Shown: positions 44,801 through 55,511 of the stretch, piece after piece
How positions within the stretch are numbered: position 1 is the first letter of the stretch
Layout: every line of letters begins with the position of its first letter
DNA from: Platerodrilus igneus
Lineage: Eukaryota > Arthropoda > Insecta > Coleoptera > Lycidae
NCBI GenBank assembly: GCA_036346225.1
Contig: JARFIW010000905.1
Span: 1,315,501-1,379,500, forward strand
Direction: 5' to 3'
DNA: 64,000 bases
The notes under the pieces: generated by a model
The model's database searches: none
Seen by the model: the letters and a program-made list of their open reading frames with translations, nothing else
What the model was told of the DNA's origin: nothing
Position numbers and translations under genes: made by a program

Positions 44801-45477
44801 CAGAGACGAGTATTATATAATCAGTGATAGTAAATCGGCGCTAACGGCTTTAACAAACATGAACACCTCGACAGATCTCCAAGCGGACGTCTGGAGGATA
44901 GCGCGTACGGCGCTCGAGTTTCGACGTTTAAAGTTCTGTTGGGTCAGGTCGCACAATGGTAACGTAGGAAACGATAGGGCTGACGAATTAGCTAAAGAGG
45001 CCGCGACGGGCGACTTTCGAATATCACATTCGTCAATACCGAGGTCTTTAATCAAAAGAAAGCTGCGCGAAAATCAATTCGACAATGGGAAGAGAGGTGG
45101 AACAACGCTGCCACGGGCAGGTTGACCCACAAATTCATACCGAGCATAGAAGCTAGAGGTAGGATCGAGGTCAAGCTCGATCACAAAATGGTGCAGTTGA
45201 TAACAGGGCACGGCGCCCTAAAGGCGTATTTACAAAGGTTCGGACTAACCAACAGCGACCGCTGCGAATGCGGTGAGGGCGCGGAAAGCGCAGAGCACGT
45301 GCTCTTCGACTGCCCGCTTGAGGCGGGAAATCGAGGTTGGCTGATAGCAAACTAGCTATCCTAGGTCTGGCATGGCCAAAGAGCCTAGAGGAAGTCGGGG
45401 AAGTGGTTAACCAGAAGGCGTTCTGGACAGCCTTAAAAGAATTCGAGGGAAGGGTCGCGAGATTAGACAATCAATGA
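41811..45477 (+). pseudogene. LINE ORF2: endonuclease, reverse transcriptase, RNase H
   Basis: Starts at the ATG inside the ORF1 stop region (ATGGACCGTGA). Endonuclease: LIQEPHLY, IIAGDFNAKSPLWGS, SDHKLI. RT: VKFIPKPKKAD, YRPISLLPVLGKVLDR, VALDISRAFDAAWW, GCPQGSCSGPTFW and the catalytic FADDT near 43890. RNase H: IYTDGLRMDDG, CELVAIREA, SDSKSALTAL, DRADELAKEA. The C-terminal zinc motif is CECGEGAESAEHVLFDC. Defects: a TGA at 42348-42350 after ADLFTG, a one-base frameshift near 45068 and another near 45328. The homologous frame ends at TGA 45475. Few lesions over 3.6 kb mean the copy is fairly young. Confidence 0.88.
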
Positions 45478-45590
45478 CAACCGCGTGTAAAAATTCGGTG
45501 GGGTTGGTGGGAGGATTGAAAAATTTTAGATTGACTTGGCGTGAGTAAGGATACGAGCATAACCAAAACCTGATATTAAAAAAAAAAAAA

Positions 45591-46740
45591 CATGATAATT
45601 ATACCCAAATGTCCAATATGCACGAGAAACCCCCACACCATTAATACAATCACTACCTATTTTCATAATTATGTGCGGAAAATTGAGAAATCGGGAATAA
45701 ATAATAACAAATAAACAATAACAAATAAATCAGAAATCCTCATTAAATTAAATCAATAAAATAAACAAAGATATAATAAAATAGAGTGAAACCGCGCATT
45801 CCCCCAGGACTTGAAAGTGAAGTGATAGTGATAGTGATTGTGATCCCCCCCAGAACATTTAGTGCATACCCACCAAGACTTTAGCAGTGCACCCCATCTT
45901 CTCCTTAAAAGTAAGTTACAGTTAGATGTAGGCAGACGACCAGATCTTCGGATGCTGGAGAATTTTATCATCGAGGTAAGACTTAAATTGTGGCGGCTGT
46001 ACTCGCACAAGCATTGATTTACATTAATCAGTAGTTTTTGAAATAATTTAACAAGCACGTTTTGTGCGTAATGGCGCTAGCCGACATAATGCTTGTGCGA
46101 GTGCACCTGATAAATAGGGTGATGCTTTTGCTATTTTGTGGACTGCTATATACTTAACGCTTAACGCTTATTAAACATTTATTTATATATTTATATAATT
46201 ATATTTATATATACTTTATATTTACACTTTATATTTATTAGCATGTATTGTAGTATTTTGTGGCATATTTGTTTTGTTTGACGTTCTGTCGCCATTTTGG
46301 TTGCAGTATATATTTGGGAAGGAAGAGTAGATTTGTGAAGATTGTAATCATAATATAAATCAGTTAGGGAATGATAGGGAAAGCTAGGGATGGATTTAAA
46401 TTAGTTAGCTAGATTTGGATAGTTTTAAGACGACCCTTCAGGTCGCACTGGTAAGCAGAGCCGGCGTCTGCTATCCGGTATTACGGATCCCTCCCTTTCT
46501 CATTTTTTGTGTCTTGTTGATCGGGCACACTTCAAAGTCAGCGCTAGGGATACCATTATTTAAACCCTGTTTTTAGTTTTTGTTTCAGTTTGTCAGATTT
46601 TTAGGTTTGTTAGATTGTTACAGTTTGTTAGGTTTGTTAGATTTTTAGGTTTGTTAGATTTTTATTTAGTTTTTTTGTTTAGGGTGGATTAACTATGAAG
46701 TTAGAATAAATTAGAAGCACGATTATTTTCGCGTTTAAAC
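45591..46740. other. Unannotated region after the LINE
   Basis: No protein similarity. It holds a perfect 15-bp inverted repeat (46001/46088), a cluster of small self-complementary words at 46430-46500 (CGACCCTTCAGGTCG, GCAGAGCCGGCGTCTGC), and GTTTGTTAGATTTTTAG-type reiterations at 46590-46680. It may contain a non-coding element, but I cannot define its ends. Confidence 0.4.
46001..46102. repeat. Perfect 15-bp inverted repeat with 72-base spacer
   Basis: ACTCGCACAAGCATT at 46001-46015 and its exact reverse complement AATGCTTGTGCGAGT at 46088-46102. The spacer contains CAAGCACGTTTTGTGCGTAA, another short self-complementary patch. Confidence 0.8.
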
Positions 46741-46770
46741 CCAATGTAGTACCTCCGGGTGGAGTATTGG
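46741..46770 (+). other. Isolated SINE-type 3' hairpin
   Basis: CCAATGTAGTACC, TCCG, then GGTGGAGTATTGG: the same hairpin that ends the two SINE copies, here with loop TCCG and without a tRNA head. It is followed by a second perfect hairpin, GGCCGC-AAGTATA-GCGGCC (about 46777-46795), and then the TG-rich tandem repeat. Confidence 0.7.
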
Positions 46771-46810
46771 GGACGTGGCCGCAAGTATAGCGGCCCTTAT
46801 TCAAATTATA

Positions 46811-47350
46811 ATGTAGTCGCCTCTTACGACAGGCAGGTCGAACCGTGGGACTATTCTATTCCCGGACCCACACGGGTTCAAGGAGTACAAGAAGAGAACG
46901 GAGAAAAGAAGAACCAAGAAGAGAACGGAAGAAAGAATCAAGTAGAACTGTGTGTTTATGAAGTGTCTGGGTGTAGTGTGTGTGTATGAAGTGTGTGGGT
47001 ATGTATTGATAGTATATAAAATGTGTGTGTATGTGTTGGACCGCTGTAGTCGCCTCTTACGACAGGCAAGTCGTACCGTGAGACTATTCTATTCTCGTAC
47101 CCACACGAGGTCAAGGAGTATAAGGAGAAAACGAAAGAAAGAAGAACCAAGAAAAGAACGAATAAAGGGGAACCAAGTAGAACTGTGTGTTTATAAAATG
47201 TGTGGGTGTGTATGTGTGTGTGTATGAAGGGTGTGGGTATGGATTGAACGTGTATAAAGTGTGCGTGTGTATGCGTTGGACCGCTGTCGTCGCCTCTAAC
47301 GACAGGCAGGTCGTACCGTGGGACTATTCTATTCCTGGACTTACACAGGG
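46811..47350. repeat. TG-rich tandem repeat, right block (~240-bp unit)
   Basis: The motif GTAGTCGCCTCTTACGACAG followed by GCAGGTCGTACCGTGGGACT and ATTCTATTCCCGGACCCACA recurs near 46815, 47048 and 47288. Copies are separated by A/G-rich then TG-rich sequence. The same unit occurs at 39030-39352. The motif resembles conserved 3' tails of some invertebrate retroposons (recall, unverified). Confidence 0.75.
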
Positions 47351-47709
47351 TAAAAAAAGCAAGAAAACCAAAGAAAACCTAGCAAAACAGGGAAGTATAC
47401 ACAAAATCGTGACGTCCAAAAATCAAGTCCGAAAAAAAGCAAAGTCGGCATAAGAACCTGGGGCGCGAGGACTGGGTATTGGGCTTAAGGCGTTTACGCC
47501 TCCAGAAGTAAAATGAAATAAGATCAAGGACAATATGACTTCGCCGCCATACATCTTCCGGTTCGTAAGGAGCATAGACTGATGTCCGCCTCTTTTGGGC
47601 AGTTTTTGCCAAATAGAAACAGCAAGGGGATGTAGCAGTTGTAGCACGCGGTTTAGGAGGTGGCGAGAGTGGTATAGGAAACTCGAAACGAGTTAAGGAA
47701 GAAAGTTGT

Positions 47710-48573
47710 TTGATATTAAAATGCGTTGCAAGAAAGCCAACGGTAGAAAGAGAAAAGGTACTGGCTGTACAAGAATCAATCTTACGAAGAGAAACACAAG
47801 CCGAGCACACTTCAGTTACGTGTGATAGAGGGACAGAAGTAGATAAAATTTCAACGACGTTAGATAAAGGACTAGAAGTATCACAGTTAGGACAGAAAAC
47901 AGCATTGGCTGTAGGAATATCAACCTTTGGAAAAAAAGCAGAATCCGCTAACACTTCAGTGACATTACATAAAGGAACAGAATCAGGTAGAATTACATCA
48001 ACCTTACAAAAACAAACAGCATCAGGAAGAACTTCAACAACAGTAGATAAAGGAACATCAGCTAGAAGTTCATTAACCTTAGCTAAAATAACAGAAGCAA
48101 GTAGAAGTTTGTCAGCATGAGATAAAAATACACAATCAGAAAGAATTTTGTCAACATCAGAAAAATGAGTAAGAACAGGTAACGTTTCATCAACGTCCGA
48201 TAAAGGAGTAGAATCAAGTAAGACTGCATCACAGTTGGACAACGGAGTAAAAACAGACAAAATTTCAGCCACAATAGGAACCGATTCCTTAACAAAAGTA
48301 GATAACGAAACAGGATCGGGTAAAACTTTGACGACAGCAGCAACAGGCATTATAGCTACGGGTTCCCTAACTTCAACCGGACCTTCTCTATCCGTATTAG
48401 GAGTTATCGTCAGTTCAGCTACAGCTGTTATTGTGATCATTGGTATGTCGAACCGTATCACTGCTACCGTGAACTCAGTAACAGCAGATACGCTTTCTCG
48501 AATGTGGGATGAGTTTAACTACCACGTAGATGTTTGTCGTGCAGCAAACGGTGGACACATTGCACATTTATAA
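47710..48573 (+). pseudogene. 39-bp coding repeat with hydrophobic segment and transposase-like C-terminus
   Basis: The plus-strand frame shows a 13-residue repeat (consensus near DKGTESGRTSTTL), about eight units, with stops at about 48118 and 48165. A hydrophobic stretch LGVIVSSATAVIVIIG follows (about 48395-48440), then MSNRITATVNSVTADTLSRM and the tail FNYHVDVCRAANGGHIAHL. The tail resembles the C-terminal end of Tc1/mariner-type (DDE_3) transposase-related proteins in insects; that is recall. The opposite strand is open for 360 codons (48461-47379), so which strand was coding is not certain. Confidence 0.4.
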
Positions 48574-48899
48574 TGTATTTATAAAAATTTTTACACTTCC
48601 TCTTTTCATTGGTATAACGATTGTTCATTTTGGATGTGCACCTTAATAAATCCGAATTTTTAATAATTCTGTTTAATACTACGTAAAATGTAGTAGCAAA
48701 AACAAGCTAAGTGTGATAATTAACGCTTTCCATATTTAAACAATGAGAAATATGTTTATATTTTCTAATTCCCAATAAGGTAACGTCCATAAATAATATC
48801 TACATAATTGAACAGCAAAAGCACCAGTAGTGTGCATGCCAGTGTTAATTCTGATGTTTAATAAGTGTTTATTGGTATTTAGCCGTTCCAAATTGACCT
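48574..48899. other. AT-rich sequence, nothing recognised
   Basis: No supported feature between the repeat protein remnant and the RTE-like fragment. Confidence 0.4.
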
Positions 48900-49960
48900 A
48901 CACTTTGAAGAAGTTCTAGATTACTAGAACGGGCGGAAAGGCTTGAGTGTTCCAATGAGCTAAAGAGCTAAACCAAAGGTTTTACCGCATTGGGTGGTGT
49001 CTTTAGTGAGGAACCAGATTAAGACAGGTCCCCGAAAGAGGGCAGCAACTCTTTCGGTACTTAGGGTGGCAAAGACCATAGGAGCCGATATGGCATTGTA
49101 AGACACACTACTGCGATGTAGAAGGCAACCGGAAACCATCACATTACCTCCCAAAAACACAGCGTACTTAAATTGTAATTATCATTATGGCATCCTCTGG
49201 GGTAAAAAATTTCGAAGATAAAATAGTCACCCATTTCGATCTCCGGGAGGGAACTACTCTGGAGGATGTGATCGGAAAATTAAGAAAAAGAGTTGGGAAC
49301 ATTTTGCGAGTCGGAGTGTGGAATGTCAAAAGTATGAAGCAAGTAGGCAGGCTAGAGAACTTGAGAGCAAAAATATAAGGAACGCGGGAGGAAACCACAT
49401 TATACAAAAGGTAGAGAAAGTGGACAAATGGCTAGAATATAATGGAATTTATAAGCAGGAAAGGAACTAACAGCATTAGAAGAGGAATCAGACATTGAAA
49501 AAGATGATTTGGAATATTCTAAACCTAGAGATGAGTTTGAATTAGCATTAAAGAGTCTAGAAAATGGTAAGGCGCCTGGTACAGATAAGTTCCAAGCAGA
49601 AACTTTAAATCCCACAGGACAAGCAGTAACAGAACGTCTCTTCCAATGTTAAAAACAAAGAGGTACTAGAAATGGTAGAGGAAGAAAGAACATTTGTTGA
49701 AAATAGTATCAAATAGAAGAGATAAGATCATAGGCCATATACTAAGGCATAAGGGAGTAGTGCGGAATATATTGAAAGCACAGATAGGAGGAAAGTGAAG
49801 TAGAGGTAGACCTAGATAGGATTTTTGCATACAGATAATGAAATATGTAGGCTGAGAAATGTGTAGGCTAGCTCAGAAGACAAATCAATGGAGATACGAG
49901 TTCAACCAGTTCCAAGATAAAAAAGTAATGACGCAAAAATAACTGTATTAAACATGATGA
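48900..49960 (+). pseudogene. Collapsed RTE-like LINE (endonuclease start, RT piece, C-terminus)
   Basis: The 5' part contains GAAGGCAACCGGAAACCATC near 49121, a sequence type known before ORF2 of RTE elements. It is followed by the endonuclease start VGVWNVKSMKQVGRLENLRA (about 49310-49370). It then jumps to an RT N-terminal block ELALKSLENGKAPGTDKFQAE (about 49540-49600), then to a typical C-terminal end IGHILRHKGVVRNILKAQIG (about 49730-49790) and GRPR. Most of the endonuclease and RT is missing. Confidence 0.65.
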
Positions 49961-50860
49961 TTATTATAAGCAACTACAGGTATTGGTTTTGCAATATTCT
50001 CAACTAATGTTAACTGTGCGAAAGAATTTACTAAAAACTATTAATTCGGTAAATATCTAAGTGTTGAGGTATCTTGGTAGCCAAATGCTGCTTAACCTCC
50101 CTTTACATACCACTGAATCTCGGTGAAATAGGGCTTATAATTAGAAAACAATAGAAGGGCAACTGAGCAGTATATAAGTTGTGGGAATTTCAGGGAACTG
50201 CGTAGGTTAACTCAAATTATAAATAAGTGGATGTATGCGTCCAACCAGTTTCAAGACGGAAAACCTAATGACGAAAAAAATAAGTGCACCTAAATCTGAT
50301 GATTTTTATAAACAACTACAGGTGTTGGTTTTGAAATATTTTCAATTAACGTTGATTGTGCCAAAGGATATATTAAAAAACTATTAATTTGGCAAATGTT
50401 CAAATGTTGGGGAATCTTGGCAGCCACAGGCTGCTTAACCCCCTTGACATACCACTGAATATCGGAGAAATATTATATATAATTGTAAAGCAATAGAAGG
50501 GGAGCCGAACGACATCTAACAAGAAAGAGCAGAGGCTATGTTCGAAGACAACAAACATAGAAACAAGGAGAAAATTGTTGAAAGCAGACAGAAAAACGGT
50601 AGAGGCTTTTTGGTATATTGTGCTTCGGTTGTTTGATGATGATAGCATGGACAGACAAAGTTAATAACAAATAGGTTTTAGAACTAGTAGGGGAATAATG
50701 ATATCTGTAAAAAACAAAAAAATATGAGAAATAGAATGATAGGATACGTTCTAAAGCATTTTTGGGGAATAGTACGAAATATATTACAAGCAGAAATGGG
50801 TAAAAGAAAGGTAAAGATAGACCTAGATCAGACTATTGCACGACCTAGTGATGATTGGTA
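49855..50860 (+). repeat. Repeated 3' ends of the RTE-like LINE
   Basis: Segments 49855-50165 and 50185-50500 are about 310-bp direct repeats sharing CAACTACAGGTRTTGGTTTT and AGCCACAGGCTGCTTAACC-like sequence. A third piece (50690-50835) repeats the C-terminal coding end (GYVLKHFWGIVRNILQAEMG). They look like several 5'-truncated insertions of one family side by side. Confidence 0.6.
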
Positions 50861-51099
50861 TACAGATTTTTGTATTAATATAAGTTCTTTGAAATAGTTT
50901 ATCGGCATGACATTTAAATCTTTTTACCTCAACATGGTGTGAAATAATTGTCATTTGCTTTAATATAAATGTTTTGTGCTGCCACTAGGCTATGATTTTT
51001 ACGTCAAAAGAATAAAGCTTTAGATTGTGAAGGATTAATGTTTCGCGTATGATATTTGCGATGTTAACTAACCTACTTATGTTACTATTAGTTCTAAAA

Positions 51100-52330
51100 A
51101 CTTCAACTTTTAGAACTACTAGCGAAAAGGAGTTTTATATCATCTGCATTAAAGTGCGCTACATAACTATTAAATACGGATGAGAACTGCATGGTATAGA
51201 TAAAAAACAGTAGTAGACCAAGAATTGAGCCCTGCTGGACGCTAAACCTTATTCTCCCAATATTGGAATATATACCAAATAAGAATACATGTTGAGATCT
51301 ATAAGTCAAATAACCGTTTATGGGTTGACATGTATTACTGCCAAAGTCAATTTACAATAATGTGCCAAGCATAATGTTGATATTTTTTGTGTCGAAGACT
51401 TTTGTGTAATCTAACACTGTAAAACGCCGAAATTTTGTTATAATCAGCAGGGCAAATTATGTATTCAATAGTTTTAGAGGGTGCTGTAGCTATATCAATG
51501 CTACTACGCCGATCGATTTGCCGGTGAGTGGCGTTTTGCTTAACTTGTAAAATCATAACTTTTTCTGCAATTTTAGAAAGCACAGTTAGGATACTTATTG
51601 GACTTAAATCCTTAGTCTGTGATGATTTGTTAACTTTAGGTAACGCATGCATAACCACTTATTTTCAACATTTAGGAAATACGTGTTAAGATGTATTTAA
51701 TTATATGGTAAATATGTCAGTAGGTGTGGCATAAAATAATTTAACATATTTATACTTACAGCGTTCATACCGATTAATTGCGAATGAATATAATATGATA
51801 CATTAGAAAATACATCTAAAGTTACTGTACGGAATCAATGGGTTCGGTAATGTTTATTTTTGGTTTGCTCGAATTTACGTGTATGCCGTCACGACAATTA
51901 TGAAGTTTAGAATCTATAGAGTAATCGTTAACTTTATTCAGGTCAAAACCATTTTCAGGTAATGGCTTTTTCATGTACTTTAGTAAAAATGTTAAATTCT
52001 TTTAACCCATTTAAAAAGTTACTTGGTATCATCATTAGCACTAGTTAAAAGTAGTTTTAACATACTCTTTCTCTTTACGAATTGCAAGTGTATAACTTTT
52101 TACATTTCATAGTAATCTCAGTGGTATCTATTTCCAGATTTCTTGAGCTGTATCAGAGCTTTATCCGTAAACTTTATTAAAACTCGTACATTTTCAGTTA
52201 ACTAATATGTTTTCGGTTTAGATAAACGTGATATAACCAAGGGTGCATGTTTATTAAAAGGTTTATAATATTTTCATTAAAAAAATAAGTTAATATGGTC
52301 AACATAAGTTATAAATTGCCATAATAAATG
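51100..52330 (-). pseudogene. Decayed CR1/Jockey-like LINE reverse transcriptase
   Basis: Right to left on the minus strand: LPKVNKSSQTKDLSPISILT (about 51580-51640) corresponds to the PxPKxxxxxxxxxYRPISxLP motif. FSVQQGSILGLLLFFIYTMQ (about 51190-51250) corresponds to GVPQGSxLGPLLF, and HFNADDIKLLF (about 51130-51165) to the YADD box, here with Asn. Upstream sequence to 52330 has the GMNAVSINMLNYF-type spacing but is heavily broken. Confidence 0.65.
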
Positions 52331-52759
52331 TTTTAGATCCCTCAGGAAACGATCATGTTCAAAAAATTTTATTAATACTGTAAATTTTGTAAATAATTAT
52401 AATACTAAAGTTTACTACTGAATTAGGCACATTTGTAAATATTAAATGAATTAATATTGAACTGTTGTTTGTAACACAAGTAGCCTCGGTATTCGATTAA
52501 TTAAATTCGAACGCATTAACCTTTTGACACTGCATCTTCTAAGATACATCAATTTATGTATTTGTATAATTTGTTACACTTAACCGCTTGGCCTTCTTAA
52601 TTAATTATTAAGGTTCAATCGTGCAAATTTTGGTACTTTTCTAGCAAGTTAAAAACACTTACCGTTCATGACTTTCTGCGGCTGAACCTTTGTCAGAGTC
52701 GAGGTGATTCTGTTTTTACCAGATTTTATAGCATTGTTGCCTAACCAATTATCATTCTA

Positions 52760-52945
52760 ATGCCCCAAGGAAGAAAGAAAAAAGGGATGAACCAAAAATT
52801 GAAACAGACATATGAAGCACTTGGTAACGGCACTCTACGAAAAAAACACAATTGCGTTCGTAAAGAGGGGCACAAAAGTGTTCCCAACTTTTGCGTCTCT
52901 CACGGGATTGGGTTATTCAAATTGGCTGATGTCATATCTAATTAG
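52760..52945 (+). CDS. 61-residue basic ORF of P1 copy 2
   Basis: MPQGRKKKGMNQKLKQTYEA... is open here but frameshifted in copy 1. Lys-rich, with a weak helix-turn-helix look. It may be a remnant of a DNA-binding N-terminus. Function not recognised. Confidence 0.3.
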   Translation: MPQGRKKKGMNQKLKQTYEALGNGTLRKKHNCVRKEGHKSVPNFCVSHGIGLFKLADVISN

Positions 52946-53721
52946 AATAAAGAACGTCGTCACTTAAAAACACTTGTTCTCATCATTCCCGAAGAGCGAT
53001 AAAATTCCCTGGGGGATATCTTAACGCATTTATGCATGTCAAAACTTTTTTATACTTACAATATACATGATAATTTATAAAACGTCTTGCACCGAATTTA
53101 AGCTACGAAAGGAATTCCCTTCTTTACTAAATACAATAGATTCAATAGATATAATAGACTAAACTTGAATATCTAGTAAATGAAAAGGATGTTAAGAATT
53201 AATTCACTCGACACGTATCAAATTTTTATTGTGGTACCTTTACATATGTTTTCCGTTTTTTGGTGAAACAGTATGTCGATGTTAAGACTATTAGCTAGTT
53301 TACAAAGTGTATCCAATTAAATAGGTGATAGATAACTATTGCACCAAGATGAGATGCGTCTCTCAAACATGAGGTCAGCAAAAATAGGTTTAACAGATAT
53401 ATTGCAGTATTTTTTGGATTGTGGTTGCTTGCAGTGCATTTTACATTTAATTTATAAGAATTAGCAATCAATTTTAGGACAGTTAATAATTAGTATATAT
53501 GTATAAAGCATTAGTAAATTGTATGTATACTCAGGGACACACTGCTTAAAATTCCCATATTTTAAATTTGATTTGCAATGTGTCCTTCAAAATACACTGC
53601 CTGCAAAACTGCTGCTTTAATTTTAATTTTAAAATGTATCTCTTAAGACACACTACAAAATGCCGATTGGATAATAAATTGTGAAAGGAAAATTTCAAAA
53701 ATAGATGTAATTCTTTATATA

Positions 53722-54600
53722 TTGAAAATTCACATTTTTGTTTTAAGACTTTTATATTTCTTTCCAAAATTTAGCAGCAGGACCCAACCAAAGACCAAAA
53801 AAGTTTTATTTCTTACTTCATCATTGCATAACCGTAACAACAGCTTTTTTCTGTCAAGTTATAATCATTTATTTACTCCTAGCTCAACTCAAATTAATCT
53901 ATATTCAGCCGAAGATCAAACAAGATATGTAATTTTTCAGATACAAAGTTCTGATGAAAACATTGAGCCTTTCTTTGATCCAGTTCCTATAACCCTTGTC
54001 AAAATAAATTCTACCGATGAGATTTTAGAATCTTCTTGTTATACCAATTTGACACCCACTAATCTTTCTCTCTAATTGTAATGAAATATATTATTTACCT
54101 TCGCATATTCAAAATAACGACGCAAATGGTTCAGAAATAATTCAGATTGAAAATTTTAAACTTCCTAAAGTGGTACAGATTACGTATTTGCCCAAAGAAA
54201 TACCACACATAAGAGTTATGCCGAAAATTTCGTAAGAAATAAATACCCATATCATTTCCTACAGAATTATCAGAAACATTTATAGTTACAACGCTGGTGA
54301 AGGAACATCTTCAACGAGAGAATCTCAAATTCTCTTAAAATCTATAGCACAGAATATAATAACAAGATACAAAAGAAAAATAACAAAACAAGGATAAATA
54401 CTAAACTATCTAAATGGTATAAATCGTTTGACGAAGAAGCACCAACTGTAGTAACTAATAGAAGAAAATCCGGAAAAAATAAAAGAAAACAGTATTCTGA
54501 AAATAGTATAAGCAAAAGGAAGAAATTGAAGAGCAAACAAGTAAAAAACAAAAAGAAACAAATATGCAATAGACTGTCACCGGAAAGATAGATATTTTAC
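53722..54600 (+). pseudogene. Broken frames upstream of the P1 transposase, copy 2
   Basis: 53722-54075 is the equivalent of 27420-27776 (FSSRTQPKTKKVLFLTSSLH, with YSAEDQTRYVIFQIQSSDEN). It is followed by disrupted versions of the next two frames, including the Lys-rich KRKQYSENSISKRKKLKSKQ segment near 54480-54540. No known domain. Confidence 0.45.
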
Positions 54601-55175
54601 TTAGAAAGTAAAAAACGACAATTCAGAAAACTTTTCTTTGCCTAATTATATGAAAACCCTGTTGCAGTATTTCCAAAACTTCTTCACTGATCAACTCGTT
54701 TAATTAACTATAGAAAGTACAAATTTATACTTTGCCAAAGAAAGAGGTAAATAATTAGCTGTCAATCGACATCAGCTAAATGACTTTTTAGCTATTGAAT
54801 AATTAATGAATTTAATAAAATTACCGGTCTATATAGATTATTGATTAGAGGTTTTATGTATACATATAATTATTAGTACTATGCCTCTAAACACATTCGC
54901 TGCGGCAGCTATAAGTTTTGCGCATGCGCTGTGCGGAAAAGTTTTTTTTGTTAAGGATGAAGAATACTTCATAAATGGACGCTGCAATTACATTAAATTA
55001 TTTTAGCATGCATTTTTTAATTTTTTGACAAGGACGTTCAGGCGCGTTGTTCGTACATATTATAAAATCTTAATACTAGTGCATCGGACGCACTTGTGCT
55101 TCTTATTAATTTCAATGTAAATTAAATAAGAAAAAGTAAGCTAAAACTATAAATATATATATACACATTTATAAA

Positions 55176-55345
55176 CATGCATGTGTGGGTGTGTGCGAGC
55201 GTGCGCGCGAGCGCATGCGCGTGTGCGTGCTCGCGTGAGTGCGTAGGTGTGTGCGTACGTTTGCAGGTATGAGTGTGTAGACATGTACAAGGGTAAGTAT
55301 GTAGGGGTGTGTAGAGGTATGTGGGTGCGTGGGTGCGCACCTATG
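55176..55345. repeat. GT/GC-rich low-complexity tract
   Basis: Alternating purine-pyrimidine sequence (GTGTGGGTGTGTGCGAGCG, GCGCGAGCGCATGCGCGTG) downstream of the P2 transposase. It is capable of Z-DNA. Minus-strand His/Thr-rich frames here are artefacts. Confidence 0.8.
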
Positions 55346-55511
55346 CACATGGGCGAACGTGTATGTAATAAATAAATGTACATATACATTTACAGTTAAC
55401 GTAATTTTCAGTAGAACAAGCGGATATGAAAATAAAAATATTATAACTAAGTAAAAGTAAAAAATAAGCTAAGGAGTATGTTATTCCGAATACATGAAGC
55501 CACTGTTGCTA

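Larger units (their letters stand above)
39353..45590 (+). mobile_element. RNase H-bearing non-LTR retrotransposon (R1/LOA-like), near full length
   Basis: About 6.2 kb with a ~1.1-kb 5' UTR, ORF1 with zinc knuckles, an overlapping ORF2 (endonuclease, RT, RNase H, C-terminal zinc motif), a short 3' UTR and a 13-base A tail (45578-45590). The FADD-type RT box and knuckle-containing ORF1 suggest the R1/LOA/I group; RNase H favours LOA or I-like. The 5' end interrupts a TG-rich tandem repeat but the 3' side does not resume it immediately, so the target duplication is unresolved. A decayed relative lies at 32331-34255. Confidence 0.85.

Noticed and set aside
47940..48300. Possible CRISPR-like array
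   Set aside because: The 39-bp units are contiguous, diverged and in frame; there are no unique spacers, and the DNA is eukaryotic.
47379..48461. 360-codon minus-strand open frame
   Set aside because: It overlaps a sense-strand 39-bp repeat whose frame ends in a recognisable transposase-like tail. A long antisense frame is expected from a short-period repeat, so I did not list it as a gene.
50287..50300. CTGATGA at about 50287, considered as a hammerhead core
   Set aside because: Lacks stem II, GAAA and a cleavage site.
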